From: Rubrobacter marinus
GTDB taxonomy: Bacteria > Actinomycetota > Rubrobacteria > Rubrobacterales > Rubrobacteraceae
DNA: 64,000 nt
Assembly (NCBI RefSeq): GCF_011492965.1
Contig: NZ_CP045121.1
Span: 2,480,001-2,544,000 of the forward strand
Reading direction: 5' to 3'
Of this stretch, positions 56,747 to 64,000 are shown piece by piece. Each line of letters starts with the position of its first letter. Position 1 is the first letter of the stretch. The notes beneath the pieces are model-generated. The model was not told the origin of the DNA, made no database searches, and saw only the letters and a program-made list of their open reading frames with translations. Both the position numbers and the translations under genes were made by a program.

Positions 56747-57103
56747 ATGGTCGTCGTGGATGCCCTGGGCAAGACGGCCTCGTACGAAACCTCGCGCACC
56801 TATCCGGTGGCCGCGAAGGAGGTGCGCCGCGCCGTGGAAGCCGCCGTGCGCGGCCTCCCCCGGTGGGAGCTCGGACGCTCCTCGGAGGCGGAGGTGACGG
56901 CCGTGCGCCGCACGCGGCTCGGTTTCCGGGACGACGTCTCCGTAGGCCTGTCCGAGGGGAAGACGGGGGCTCACACGAACACGCGCGCGGCGCTGAGGAG
57001 CGTCTCGCGCAAGGGCGTCTACGACTTCGGCCAGAACAAGCGCAACCTGCGGGAGCTACTCGACGGCGTGGACCGGGAGCTGCGGGGCCTCCCCCACTCC
57101 TAG
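56747..57103 (+). CDS. DUF1499-like protein
   Basis: 118 residues from an ATG (start of MVVVDALGKTASYETSRTYP). The C-terminal half has AVRRTRLGFRDDVSVGLSEG, then SRKGVYDFGQNKRNLRELLDG, which resembles the DUF1499 pattern with a conserved Asp-x-Gly-x-Asn and a terminal helix. No signal peptide; probably cytoplasmic. Function of the family is unknown. It converges with the TVP38-type gene across about 11 bases. Confidence 0.72.
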   Translation: MVVVDALGKTASYETSRTYPVAAKEVRRAVEAAVRGLPRWELGRSSEAEVTAVRRTRLGFRDDVSVGLSEGKTGAHTNTRAALRSVSRKGVYDFGQNKRNLRELLDGVDRELRGLPHS

Positions 57104-57114
57104 GGCCGCGCCCC

Positions 57115-57822
57115 TCAGACGCTCTTCCCCCTGCGACGGCGACGGACCACGGCGGCGACGACCGCGGCGGCGACGAAGACGCCGAACACGACGAGCAGGA
57201 CGCCCACCAACTGGGGGGCGCGCTCGCCGAGGTAGGAGTAGGCGAAGGTCGCAGGGGCCATGCCGACCGTCGTGGCACCGAGAAAGCGCCAGAAGCCCAT
57301 GCGCGTCAGGCCCGCGGCGTAGGAGATCGCGTCGAAGGAGACCACGGGGATCAGGCGTGCGACGAGCACGGCGTACGCCCCGTAGCGCTCGAACCAGCGG
57401 TCGGCGCGGCCGAGGCTCCCCCTCCCCACCAGCGCCTCCACCGGCGCCCGTCCCACCGCGCGCGCGATGCCGAAGGAGATCGAGGCCGCCAGCGCCGCGC
57501 TGACGAGGCTCAGCATCCCGCCCAGAACGCCCGAACGCCAGCCCGTTCGCCAGGCCGAGGAGGAACGATGGCACGAACGCGGCCAGGGCCTGCAGGACCA
57601 TCAGCGCCCCCGAGACGACCGGCGCCCAGGCCCCGTAGGAGAGGATGTAGTCCCTGAGTGCCCCCGTATCCCCGCTCCCCATCACCGCCACCGCCCGGTT
57701 GACCTCCCCCGGAAGGCGTCCGAGACGAGGTAGAGGACGAGCAGGACCGCGAGGAGCGCCACGGTGACGGCCGGGCGGAGCCAGGGCGTGAGCCCCGCCC
57801 CCGCTTGACGCGGCTCGCTCAC
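57115..57822 (-). CDS. TVP38/TMEM64-family membrane protein (three apparent 1-base losses)
   Basis: About 236 residues after correction. An N-terminal helix (AVTVALLAVLLVLYLVSDAF), then VVSGALMVLQALAAFVPSFLLGLANGLAFG, a helical core with FGIARAVGRAPVEAL and the SNARE-associated/DedA-like LIPVVSFDAISYAAGLTRMGFWRF, and further helices ending in a basic tail. Three slips, near 57712, 57545 and 57532, separate the frames and each is fixed by one base in a G run. Members help scramblase-like lipid or small-molecule movement; the exact role is unknown. The GTG at 57822 overlaps the methyltransferase stop. Confidence 0.78.
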
Positions 57823-58778
57823 CCGGGAAGGCGTGCTAGCACGAGGTGGGAGACGAGCCCGGGGATGGGGACGACTTCGACGCCCGCGAAGCCCACATCC
57901 CGTAGCCACTCCTCGTACTCCGAGGCGGTGTAGGTGTTGCCCCGGGGCGTCAAGACGAGCATGTTCACGGCGAAGAGCGCGGCCTCCTCGCTCGTCCCGC
58001 GCACGAACTCCCGGACGACGAGGAGGCCTCCCGGCGCGAGTGCGCGCCGCATCCTGGCGAACAGCTCCTTGTTCTCCTCGGGGCCGTACATGTGGGAGGT
58101 GTTGCCGAAGTAGACCGCGTCGAACGGGCCCTCGGGCAGCCGCTCGTTCATGTCCCCCGCCACCGATGCTATGCCCGCCGCGTCGAGGTGGCCGCGCATG
58201 AGCTCGAGCACCTCGGGGCGGTCGAAGACCGTCACCCGCGCCCCGTCCCTCGCGAAGGCCTCGGCGTTCGCGGCGGGGCCTCCCCCGACGTCGAGGAGGC
58301 TGGCTCCCTCGGGCAGGAGCGAGAGGACGATGGAGGAGATCTCCGCGGCCCCCTCCGCGCCCGTCCGCCGCAGCGCCCGGACGAACGTCTCCGTCCCCTC
58401 GAAGGCCGGCGCGGTCCGGTTCTCGACGGGCTCGCCGGTCTTCAGGACCTCGGGCAGCCGGACCCAGCCCTCCAACAGCCGCAACCGGTGCGCGACGCTC
58501 GCCCCGACGTATCCCGGGTCCTCGGGATCCAGGAGCGGTCGTCGGTGCTCCTCCTGGAGACGGAAGCCCTCATCGGTCTCCTCCAGCGCCCCGAGCTCGG
58601 CGAGGGCGGAGAGGACGATGCGCACGGCCCGCTCGTCCAGCCCGAGCGCCCCGGCCACCTCCGGCGCCGGGCGAGCCCCGTCCGCGACGGCCTCCAGCAG
58701 CCCCTCCCGCAACGCGGTGCCGAGGAGCAGTATCCCCCGCCAGTCGAGCTCCCTGTGATCCATCCCTCCCATACGCAC
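57819..58778 (-). CDS. SAM-dependent O-methyltransferase (acetylserotonin-OMT type)
   Basis: About 319 residues. An N-terminal winged-helix dimerisation domain (LRPAPEVAGALGLDERAVRIVLSAL-like region) precedes a Rossmann methyltransferase core: SIVLSLLPEGASLLDVGGGPAANAEAFA, DRPEVLELM, GDMNERLPEGPFDAVYFGNTSHMYGPEENKELF, and LAPGGLLVVREFV. This matches plant-like/hydroxyindole-type O-methyltransferases and bacterial secondary-metabolite enzymes. Start at 58778 or the ATG at 58766. Its stop overlaps the membrane protein start as GTGA. The substrate could be a phenolic compound; this is a guess. Confidence 0.85.
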   Translation of the reverse strand: MRMGGMDHRELDWRGILLLGTALREGLLEAVADGARPAPEVAGALGLDERAVRIVLSALAELGALEETDEGFRLQEEHRRPLLDPEDPGYVGASVAHRLRLLEGWVRLPEVLKTGEPVENRTAPAFEGTETFVRALRRTGAEGAAEISSIVLSLLPEGASLLDVGGGPAANAEAFARDGARVTVFDRPEVLELMRGHLDAAGIASVAGDMNERLPEGPFDAVYFGNTSHMYGPEENKELFARMRRALAPGGLLVVREFVRGTSEEAALFAVNMLVLTPRGNTYTASEYEEWLRDVGFAGVEVVPIPGLVSHLVLARLPG

Positions 58779-58815
58779 CGGGATTGTACTCCCGAGAGCC
58801 CGCCCGCCCCGTCGC

Positions 58816-59829
58816 TCAGAGCAGGGGCACGGTCTCCCCGACGGTCTCCCCGCGCAGGTCGGTTACCGGAGATGTGGAGAAGCCACGAGGGACACGAACC
58901 CCCTGTCGGGCGAGGGCGCCGACGGCGGCCGGCGCGAGGGCGCGGCCCGCGCCGTCGGAGACTTTGAGCGCCACGCCCCAGTGGGGCTCCTCCGTGTTGG
59001 CGGCGGCGAAGACTGCCTCGGCCCCGCTCTTCGCGATGAGGGCCGTCCCCTCCATAAGCTTCGTGTCGAGGCGGCCTGTCCCGGCGATCATGTAGGGGTG
59101 CGTTCGCATCGCGTCGCGCACCCGTAGGAGCGCCTCGGAGAGGTCGTCGGGGAAGCCTTCGAATCCGCCCGCGGCTAGGCGGGCGAAGCCGAGGGCCATT
59201 CCCTTAAGCGGCAGGGCGAAGACGGGGACGCCGCAGCCGTCGCCAGCGAGCTTCACGCCCCCCGGTTCGACGCCGCAGACGGTCTCGACGGTGCGCAGGA
59301 TCAGGCCCTGCAACGGCCCGCCCGGGTCGCGGTAGCCGGCCGGGTCCCACCCTGCGTGGATGCAGACGGCGAGCATGGCGGCGTGCTTGCCGGAGCAGTT
59401 GCCGTGGATGGCGCGCGGGCCCTCGCCGGTCTTGAGGAGGCGTGCGGCCGAGGGGGCGTGCATCGGCGGGTGGAAGCCGTTCTGGAGGTCCCGCTCCGAG
59501 AGCCCGACGCGGCGCAGGATCGAGCGCACGGCGGCGAGGTGTCTGGGCTCACCGTTGTGGGAGGCGCAAGCGACGGCTATCTCCTCGTCGGTGAAGCCGA
59601 AGGCGTCGGCCGCCCCCGAGAAGACGAGCGGGAGCGCCTGGAAGGGCTTCGCGCTGGAGCGCATGTGGACGTAACCGGCCGGGTCTCCGAGGGAATCGAT
59701 CACCGCGCCCCCCGGGTCGACGACCGCGTAGCGGCCGCGGTGGACGCTCTCCACGAGCTCGCCGCGCCGAAGGGCCGCGACCGGGGCGTCGTCGGGGATC
59801 ACGGACGAGCCGGAGCGGGCCTCGCTCAA
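58816..59829 (-). CDS. Asparaginase, L-asparaginase II family
   Basis: 337 residues of the asparaginase II family (rhizobial type, unrelated to classical AnsA/B). YAVVDPGGAVIDSLGDPAG, HMRSSAKPFQALPLVFSGA, VACASHNGEPRHLAAV, AIHGNCSGKHAAMLAVC, LAGDGCGVPVFALPL and AGTGRLDTKLMEG are signature segments, with paired Ser/Lys and Cys/Lys residues in the active-site region. TTG start at 59829 behind GTAGGAGGG. No signal peptide, so intracellular. It follows the small unknown gene by a few bases and is probably co-transcribed with the amidohydrolase. Confidence 0.9.
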   Translation of the reverse strand: MSEARSGSSVIPDDAPVAALRRGELVESVHRGRYAVVDPGGAVIDSLGDPAGYVHMRSSAKPFQALPLVFSGAADAFGFTDEEIAVACASHNGEPRHLAAVRSILRRVGLSERDLQNGFHPPMHAPSAARLLKTGEGPRAIHGNCSGKHAAMLAVCIHAGWDPAGYRDPGGPLQGLILRTVETVCGVEPGGVKLAGDGCGVPVFALPLKGMALGFARLAAGGFEGFPDDLSEALLRVRDAMRTHPYMIAGTGRLDTKLMEGTALIAKSGAEAVFAAANTEEPHWGVALKVSDGAGRALAPAAVGALARQGVRVPRGFSTSPVTDLRGETVGETVPLL

Positions 59830-59836
59830 GGCCCTC

Positions 59837-60175
59837 CTACTCCCCGGAGATGCGGATGACGTGCAGGGAGACCAGGTCGTGGGCGACGCGCATGCGGGAC
59901 ATCGCCGCCGGGAAGTCCCCCGCCTCGTAGTGCTCGCGCGCCTCCCCCACGAGCGCCCTGAGCCGGACGAGGAGCCCCTCGTCCGGGCCGTCGGGGCCGC
60001 CGGGGCCGTGCCCCTTCATGCTGGCCTGGGCCATCCCTATGACGATCGGGGCGCGCTTCGTGCCGAGCCACATCGAGAGGGTCGCCCAGTCCAGGTAGGT
60101 GTCGATCCGGGAGAGGTGGCCCACCCTCAGCGAGACGGGGACCGCGCCCTTGCCTTCCGCCAGGCCCCCGCTCAC
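59837..60175 (-). CDS. Small conserved-looking hypothetical protein
   Basis: 112 residues from a GTG overlapping the amidohydrolase stop (GTGA). Hydrophobic start VSLRVGHLSRIDTYLDWATLSMWLG, then a Gly/Pro-rich loop (QASMKGHGPGGPDGPDEG) and an amphipathic helical end (LVRLRALVGEAREHYEAGD, AHDLVSLHVIRISGE). It is not a membrane protein. No family recognised; its place between amidohydrolase and asparaginase suggests a helper in amide metabolism. Confidence 0.6.
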   Translation of the reverse strand: MSGGLAEGKGAVPVSLRVGHLSRIDTYLDWATLSMWLGTKRAPIVIGMAQASMKGHGPGGPDGPDEGLLVRLRALVGEAREHYEAGDFPAAMSRMRVAHDLVSLHVIRISGE

Positions 60176-61023
60176 GGGAACCACCTGCGGATGTTGCGGG
60201 AGAAGACGCCCGAGAGCTCGTCCTCCGAGAGGCCGGCCGCGTCGGCGGCGAGGAGGGCGGCGTGCATCGTCGAGGGGAGGTCGCCGTAGGGGATGTCCGA
60301 GCCGAAGCAGACGCGCGAGGGGTCCATGGAGTTGAAGAGGACGTAGAGGTCCTTCGCCTTCACGACCGAGGTCTCGAAGAGGATGTTCGGGTGGTCGGCG
60401 AAGGCGCGGGTCGCGGCGAGGACCTCGACCATGGCGGAGTGGCCCAGGATCAATCGCAGGCCGGGCAACCTCTCGATCGTCGGCATGAGCGGCTCGACGA
60501 TCCTCTGCATCGCGAAGCCCGCGTGGACCAGCACGGGTATGTCCGCCTCCGCCGCCATCTCGAAGAGGCGGACCACCCGCTCGTCGTCGAGCTCGAACTC
60601 CTGGGAGACGGGGTGGAGCTTCAGGCCCAGGAAGCCGCGGTCCACGCAACGGGCGAACTCCGCCTCGTAGTCCTTGTGCGGGTTCAGCCGGAAGAAGGGC
60701 ACGAAGGCGTCCGGAAACTTTTCGTAGGCGTTCCACAGGACGTCGTTCGGCCCGGAGAAGTCGTCGCGGGCGTTGGGGTCGTTGAGGGGGAAGACTATCG
60801 CCCTCGCCACGCCCGCGGCGTCCATCCGCTCCTTCATGTCCTCCGCGGTCACCACGCGGCTGTCGACGTCCGTACCGATGTGGGCGTGGGCGTCGAAGAC
60901 TTCGATGCCGGCCGGGAGCTTCGCCCGCACCCACCCCCATACCTCCGCCATCGCCCCATTCGTGAGCGCGCCGAGGTCCCCGCTACTCAGTGGTTTCGTG
61001 CTCAAACAAGCCCGCCGATCCAT
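60172..61023 (-). CDS. Amidohydrolase-family metal-dependent hydrolase
   Basis: About 283 residues, PF04909-like TIM barrel. Metal site His-x-His in FDAHAHIGTD, then IVFPLNDPN, FFRLNPHKDYEAEFARCVDRG, GLKLHPVSQEF, PVLVHAGFAMQRI, LILGHSAMVEV and FGSDIPYGDLPSTMHAAL. Such enzymes hydrolyse C-N or decarboxylate aromatic acids; no substrate can be named. Start uncertain: 60951 (MAEVWGW), 61023 or 61065 are in frame. The last leaves only about 22 bases to the divergent gene, so I chose 61023. Confidence 0.82.
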   Translation of the reverse strand: MDRRACLSTKPLSSGDLGALTNGAMAEVWGWVRAKLPAGIEVFDAHAHIGTDVDSRVVTAEDMKERMDAAGVARAIVFPLNDPNARDDFSGPNDVLWNAYEKFPDAFVPFFRLNPHKDYEAEFARCVDRGFLGLKLHPVSQEFELDDERVVRLFEMAAEADIPVLVHAGFAMQRIVEPLMPTIERLPGLRLILGHSAMVEVLAATRAFADHPNILFETSVVKAKDLYVLFNSMDPSRVCFGSDIPYGDLPSTMHAALLAADAAGLSEDELSGVFSRNIRRWFP

Positions 61024-61087
61024 CCTCGCCAGAGACAGCCGTGCAATGGTAACAGGAGCCCTCACGCACTGCTAAACTCGCCGGATC

Positions 61088-63313
61088 ATGAACCCGAGCG
61101 CCATACCGGAGACCCTCGTAGACCTCCTCTCCCGCGCCCTCGCCCCGGCCCTCCGGCTGCTCTCGAAGTCCTCCCTCCCGCGCCTCGACGGCAGCGTGGA
61201 GCTCCCCGGCCCGAACGGGACCGTGGAGATCCTGCGCGACCGCTTCGGGGTACCCCAGATCTTCGCCTCCGACGAGCACGACCTGTTCTTCGCCCAGGGC
61301 TACGTCCACGCCCAGGACCGCTTCTTCCAGATGGAGCTCCAGCGCCGCGCCGGCCACGGCCGCCTCGCCGAGCTTCTCGGGGCGGAGGCCCTGCCCTTCG
61401 ACCGCCTCTCGCGCACGGTCGGCTTCGCCGGGATCGCCCGGTCGGTGGAGAGACCGTCCGGGGCGCTCGCGGTGATCGAGGCCTACTCCGCCGGGATCAA
61501 CGCCTGCCTCGAAGCCGGACCCCTCCCCCCCGAGCTCGCCCTCCTCCGCCACCGGCCCGAGCCGTGGACGCCCCTCGACACCGCTGCCTGGTCGCTCGTG
61601 ATGGCGTGGAGCCTCTCCTCGAGCTGGGAGTCGAAGCTCCTGACGGGCGAGGAGCCCGAGGACCTCCTCCCGCAGACGGACCCGGGCGCGGGCTCGAACG
61701 CCTGGGCCGTCGCCCCGTGGCGCAGCGCCACGGGCTCGGCGCTCCTCGCCGGGGACCCGCACCTCTCCCTCGGCATCCCGTGCCTGTGGTACGAGCTCGG
61801 GCTCTACGGCGGCCCGTACCGCGTCGTCGGGGCCTCGCTGCCGGGGACGCCGGGGGTGGTGATCGGGCACAACGAGGAGATTGCCTGGAGCGTGACCGCC
61901 GCCCTCACGGACGTCCAGGACCTCTACGCCGAACACTTCTCGGAGGACGGCCGCCTCTACGAGCACCGCGGAGAGTGGCGCGAGGCCGGGTCGAGGGAGG
62001 AGACGATACGCGTCCGCGGGAGGCGCGAGCCCTTCGTCCAGACCGTCAGGACGACGCTGCACGGCCCCGTCGTCACCGACGCCGTCGCCACGGACGGCAA
62101 GGGCGAGGACCCGGGAGACCTCGCCCTCCGCTGGGCCGTCCCCGACCCGACGGTGCTCGTCGAGAGCGGCCTCGCCGTGAACCGGGCGCGGGATAAGGAC
62201 GAGTTTCTCGCGGCCTTGCAGGGTTGGACGACGCCGAACCAGAACTTCGTCTACGCGGACCGGGCGGGGAACGTCGGCTGGGCGCTGGCGGGTCTCGTCC
62301 CCGTGCGGCGCGGCTTCCGGGGGGATCGCGTCCTCCCCGGCCCGCCGGGCGAGCACGAGTGGGACGGGTTCCTCCCCTCCTCGGAGCTCCCGGGGCTCTT
62401 CGACCCCGAGGACGGGCAGATCGCCTCGGCGAACGAGCCGCCCCCCGGCGCGGGCCTCATCCCCGGCTACTACCTGCCGCCGTACCGGAAGGACCGGATC
62501 TCCGCGCTCCTGGCCGCGACCGAGAAGCATTCGCCGGAGAGCTTCTGGGAGATCCAGGGCGACCTCTACTGCGAGCCTGCCCATGCCCTGGCGACAAGGC
62601 TGGCGAGGCTCGCGCCGAGGGGAGAGGAGAAGGTGCTCCTGCGAGAACTCCTGACCTGGGACGGCCACCTCACCGCCGACAGCCGCCCTGGAGCGATAGC
62701 TCGCGTCGCGCTGGAGCACCTGATCCGTCGCGCGGCGGGCGACGTGAACCCGTCGGGCTACCCCGTGCCGAACGGGATCGCGACGTACGTCGGCGACCTC
62801 GTTCCCGAACTGGTCGAAGGGCTGGACGAGCTTCCGGAGGGGATGCTCGCGGGCGCCCTCGAAGATGCCGTCTCTACCCTGAGGGAGACCCTGGGCGAGG
62901 ACCCCGGGGGGTGGAGCTGGGGAGCCCTGCACGCCGCCGAGCTGAGGCACCCGCTGGGAGCGGTGCGAGCGCTGCGGGGCCTCCTGAACCGCGGGCCGTT
63001 TCCGATCGGAGGAGACGCGAACACCGTCCGGCACGCCGCCTTCGGCGGGGGCAAGTCCGACGAACACGGTCACCCGCGCTTCGGCCCCGTCGCGAGGGGC
63101 CCCAACTACCGCTTCGTCGTGGACACCGGTGACTGGGACGAGGCCGTGAGCGTCGTGGCCCCCGGCCAGTCAGGGCACCCCGCGAGCCCCTACTACGACG
63201 ACGAGATCGACCTTTGGCTCGGCGTCCGCTACCGGCCGATGGTCTTCGGCCGAAAGACCGCCGAGCTCGCGGCACGGCACAGGCTCGTACTGGAGCCGGC
63301 AAAGGAGGGGTAA
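61088..63313 (+). CDS. Penicillin acylase (Ntn hydrolase) family protein
   Basis: 741 residues. An Ntn-hydrolase precursor that self-cleaves before a serine nucleophile, Ser203 in DPGAGSNAWAVAPW, leaving an alpha chain of about 202 and a beta chain of about 538 residues. The start of the beta chain, GDPHLSLGIPCLWYELGLYG, GHNEEIAWSVTAALTDVQDLY, NRARDKDEFLAALQGWTTPNQNFVYAD and IGGDANTVRHAAFGGG are family segments. I see no signal peptide, unlike classical penicillin G acylases. It could act on acyl-homoserine lactones, lipopeptides or other acyl amides; the family is broad. ATG start. Confidence 0.88.
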   Translation: MNPSAIPETLVDLLSRALAPALRLLSKSSLPRLDGSVELPGPNGTVEILRDRFGVPQIFASDEHDLFFAQGYVHAQDRFFQMELQRRAGHGRLAELLGAEALPFDRLSRTVGFAGIARSVERPSGALAVIEAYSAGINACLEAGPLPPELALLRHRPEPWTPLDTAAWSLVMAWSLSSSWESKLLTGEEPEDLLPQTDPGAGSNAWAVAPWRSATGSALLAGDPHLSLGIPCLWYELGLYGGPYRVVGASLPGTPGVVIGHNEEIAWSVTAALTDVQDLYAEHFSEDGRLYEHRGEWREAGSREETIRVRGRREPFVQTVRTTLHGPVVTDAVATDGKGEDPGDLALRWAVPDPTVLVESGLAVNRARDKDEFLAALQGWTTPNQNFVYADRAGNVGWALAGLVPVRRGFRGDRVLPGPPGEHEWDGFLPSSELPGLFDPEDGQIASANEPPPGAGLIPGYYLPPYRKDRISALLAATEKHSPESFWEIQGDLYCEPAHALATRLARLAPRGEEKVLLRELLTWDGHLTADSRPGAIARVALEHLIRRAAGDVNPSGYPVPNGIATYVGDLVPELVEGLDELPEGMLAGALEDAVSTLRETLGEDPGGWSWGALHAAELRHPLGAVRALRGLLNRGPFPIGGDANTVRHAAFGGGKSDEHGHPRFGPVARGPNYRFVVDTGDWDEAVSVVAPGQSGHPASPYYDDEIDLWLGVRYRPMVFGRKTAELAARHRLVLEPAKEG

Positions 63314-63322
63314 GACTTCACC

Positions 63323-63693
63323 TCAGAGCCAGGTGATGCCGCCGGGCGAACAGGCCCTTCTCCTCGGGAAGCTCGTGGCATCTAGGTCTTCCTCCAGGCT
63401 GGACGAGGTGACCATCTTGCGGGCGCTCGTGGCCACCCGAACAGGCATTCGAGGCGCGAGAGATCGCGCCCCAGCACGACGGCCTCGTGCCAGGGCGCGG
63501 AGGTGTCCAGGTAGATCTCCTCCGCCCCGATCCCCTGCCAGATACACGCCTCGCCTCTCTTCATCTCCGCGTACCCCTCATCCTTCGACCGGCCCTCGAC
63601 AGGTCCGTCGGGGTCGAGGAGCTTCCGCAACTCAGCGAGAAAGAACCGCTCGTACTCCTTGCGCCGTCGTCCTAGCGGATCTCCCGCGCTCAC
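63323..63693 (-). CDS. Unknown protein, shortened paralogue (one apparent 1-base loss)
   Basis: About 123 residues: MSAGDPLGRRRKEYERFFLAELRKLLDPDG, a Glu/Lys-rich segment, EACIWQGIGAEEIYLDTSAP, then HEAVVLGRDLSRLECLFG. Adding one G in the CGGG run near 63430 joins it to ARKMVTSSSLEEDLDATSF and CSPGGITWL. The C-terminal CS-x-G-G-I-x-W motif and the HE-V-V/I-L-x-RDL start of this region match the gene at 63764. A segment of about 28 residues present there is missing here. No family recognised. Confidence 0.5.
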
Positions 63694-63763
63694 CTCAAGC
63701 GAGGCTCGGTCCGTCGGGTACGCGACGGACCGTTTCGAGGTGTGCGGGCAGGGACGAAGACTC

Positions 63764-64000
63764 TCAAAACCAGTTGATCCCCTCCGTAGAGCAAGATTTG
63801 GGGAGGCCGTATCCGACCGCCATCAAGTCCTCTTCCAGGTTCACCCATACCACCGTAGCCCGGCTCTCGGCGGCGCCTTTCACGGTGCCGGCCATGTGCA
63901 GTTCGTACTCGAATCCGACGTCCGGCTCCTCTGCGGGCGTTCGCCAACCGAACAGGCATCCCGGGCGCATCAAGTCCCGTACCAGGATCACGACCTCGTG
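63764..64000 (-). CDS. Unknown protein, paralogue of preceding gene, 5' end cut by window edge
   Basis: The last 78 codons are visible: HEVVILVRDLMRPGCLFGWRTPAEEP, then VGFEYELHMAGTVKGAAESRATVVWVNLEEDLMAVGYG and CSTEGINWF. It aligns with the shorter gene to its left in the HE-V/RDL, CLFG, LEEDL and CS-x-x-GI-x-W positions. The strand is the same, so it looks like a tandem duplicate. Function unknown. Confidence 0.62.
   Translation of the reverse strand, partial: HEVVILVRDLMRPGCLFGWRTPAEEPDVGFEYELHMAGTVKGAAESRATVVWVNLEEDLMAVGYGLPKSCSTEGINWF

Overview
The window looks like a chromosomal piece of a very high-GC actinobacterium. A Rubrobacter-like member of the Rubrobacteria is my best guess, inferred from GC content, frequent GTG/TTG starts, actinobacterial-style gene content and Excalibur/LPxTG-type surface proteins; no rRNA or other phylogenetic marker is present. 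Genes are dense, often overlap by 1-8 bases, and fall into strand-coherent blocks. I see no phage, integrase, insertion sequence or CRISPR array, and no convincing tRNA.

Layout. 1-6.6 kb: a split histidine locus on the minus strand (hisZ-hisG-hisD-GNAT, then hisB-hisH-hisA) around one small plus-strand surface-protein gene. 6.6-8.4 kb: a PadR regulator with tandem palindromic operators and two paralogous membrane proteins. 8.4-16.2 kb: a lipoprotein, purU, amylosucrase, an M32 carboxypeptidase, an MPxTG-anchored beta-propeller protein and a Gly/Met-rich protein. 16.2-27.7 kb: mutY, msrB, a class IV aminotransferase coupled to a sulfotransferase-like gene, a class I aminotransferase, an Excalibur lipoprotein, a DUF7002-like gene, dnaE and three small genes. 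28-29.6 kb: two tandem paralogous LPxTG proteins behind strikingly AT-rich leaders. 29.7-36.2 kb: metX-metY-ask-hom-asd-acetyltransferase, a chain of overlapping genes led by a SAM-I riboswitch. 36.2-40.6 kb: proS, a BAAT-type acyl hydrolase, serS. 40.7-46.1 kb: a type III polyketide synthase cluster (ICMT-type methyltransferase, PKS, nitroreductase, FAD monooxygenase, small membrane protein, MFS transporter) resembling srsABC-type phenolic-lipid operons. 46.2-47.3 kb: an EVE-NERD fusion that may be a modification-sensing nuclease. 47.5-64 kb: fabF, larE, a DUF456 protein, a cyclase/formamidase-like enzyme, PAC2, a PQQ-type sugar dehydrogenase with a PKD domain, a decayed TolB-like gene, aat, a TVP38-type membrane protein, an O-methyltransferase, asparaginase, amidohydrolase, a penicillin-acylase homologue and two tandem unknown paralogues cut by the window edge.

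How the genes work together. The strongest functional unit is the SAM-I-controlled met/aspartate cluster, where SAM sensing would gate aspartokinase, homoserine dehydrogenase and semialdehyde dehydrogenase together with direct sulfhydrylation. The second is the polyketide cluster, which would make, hydroxylate and methylate a long-chain phenolic lipid.

Quality caution. At least 14 genes need one or more single bases restored to keep the expected protein continuous. Nearly every site lies at a run of G or C, and the corrections add up to normal family lengths. I therefore treat these genes as functional with probable consensus errors, and give each as one CDS spanning the disruptions.
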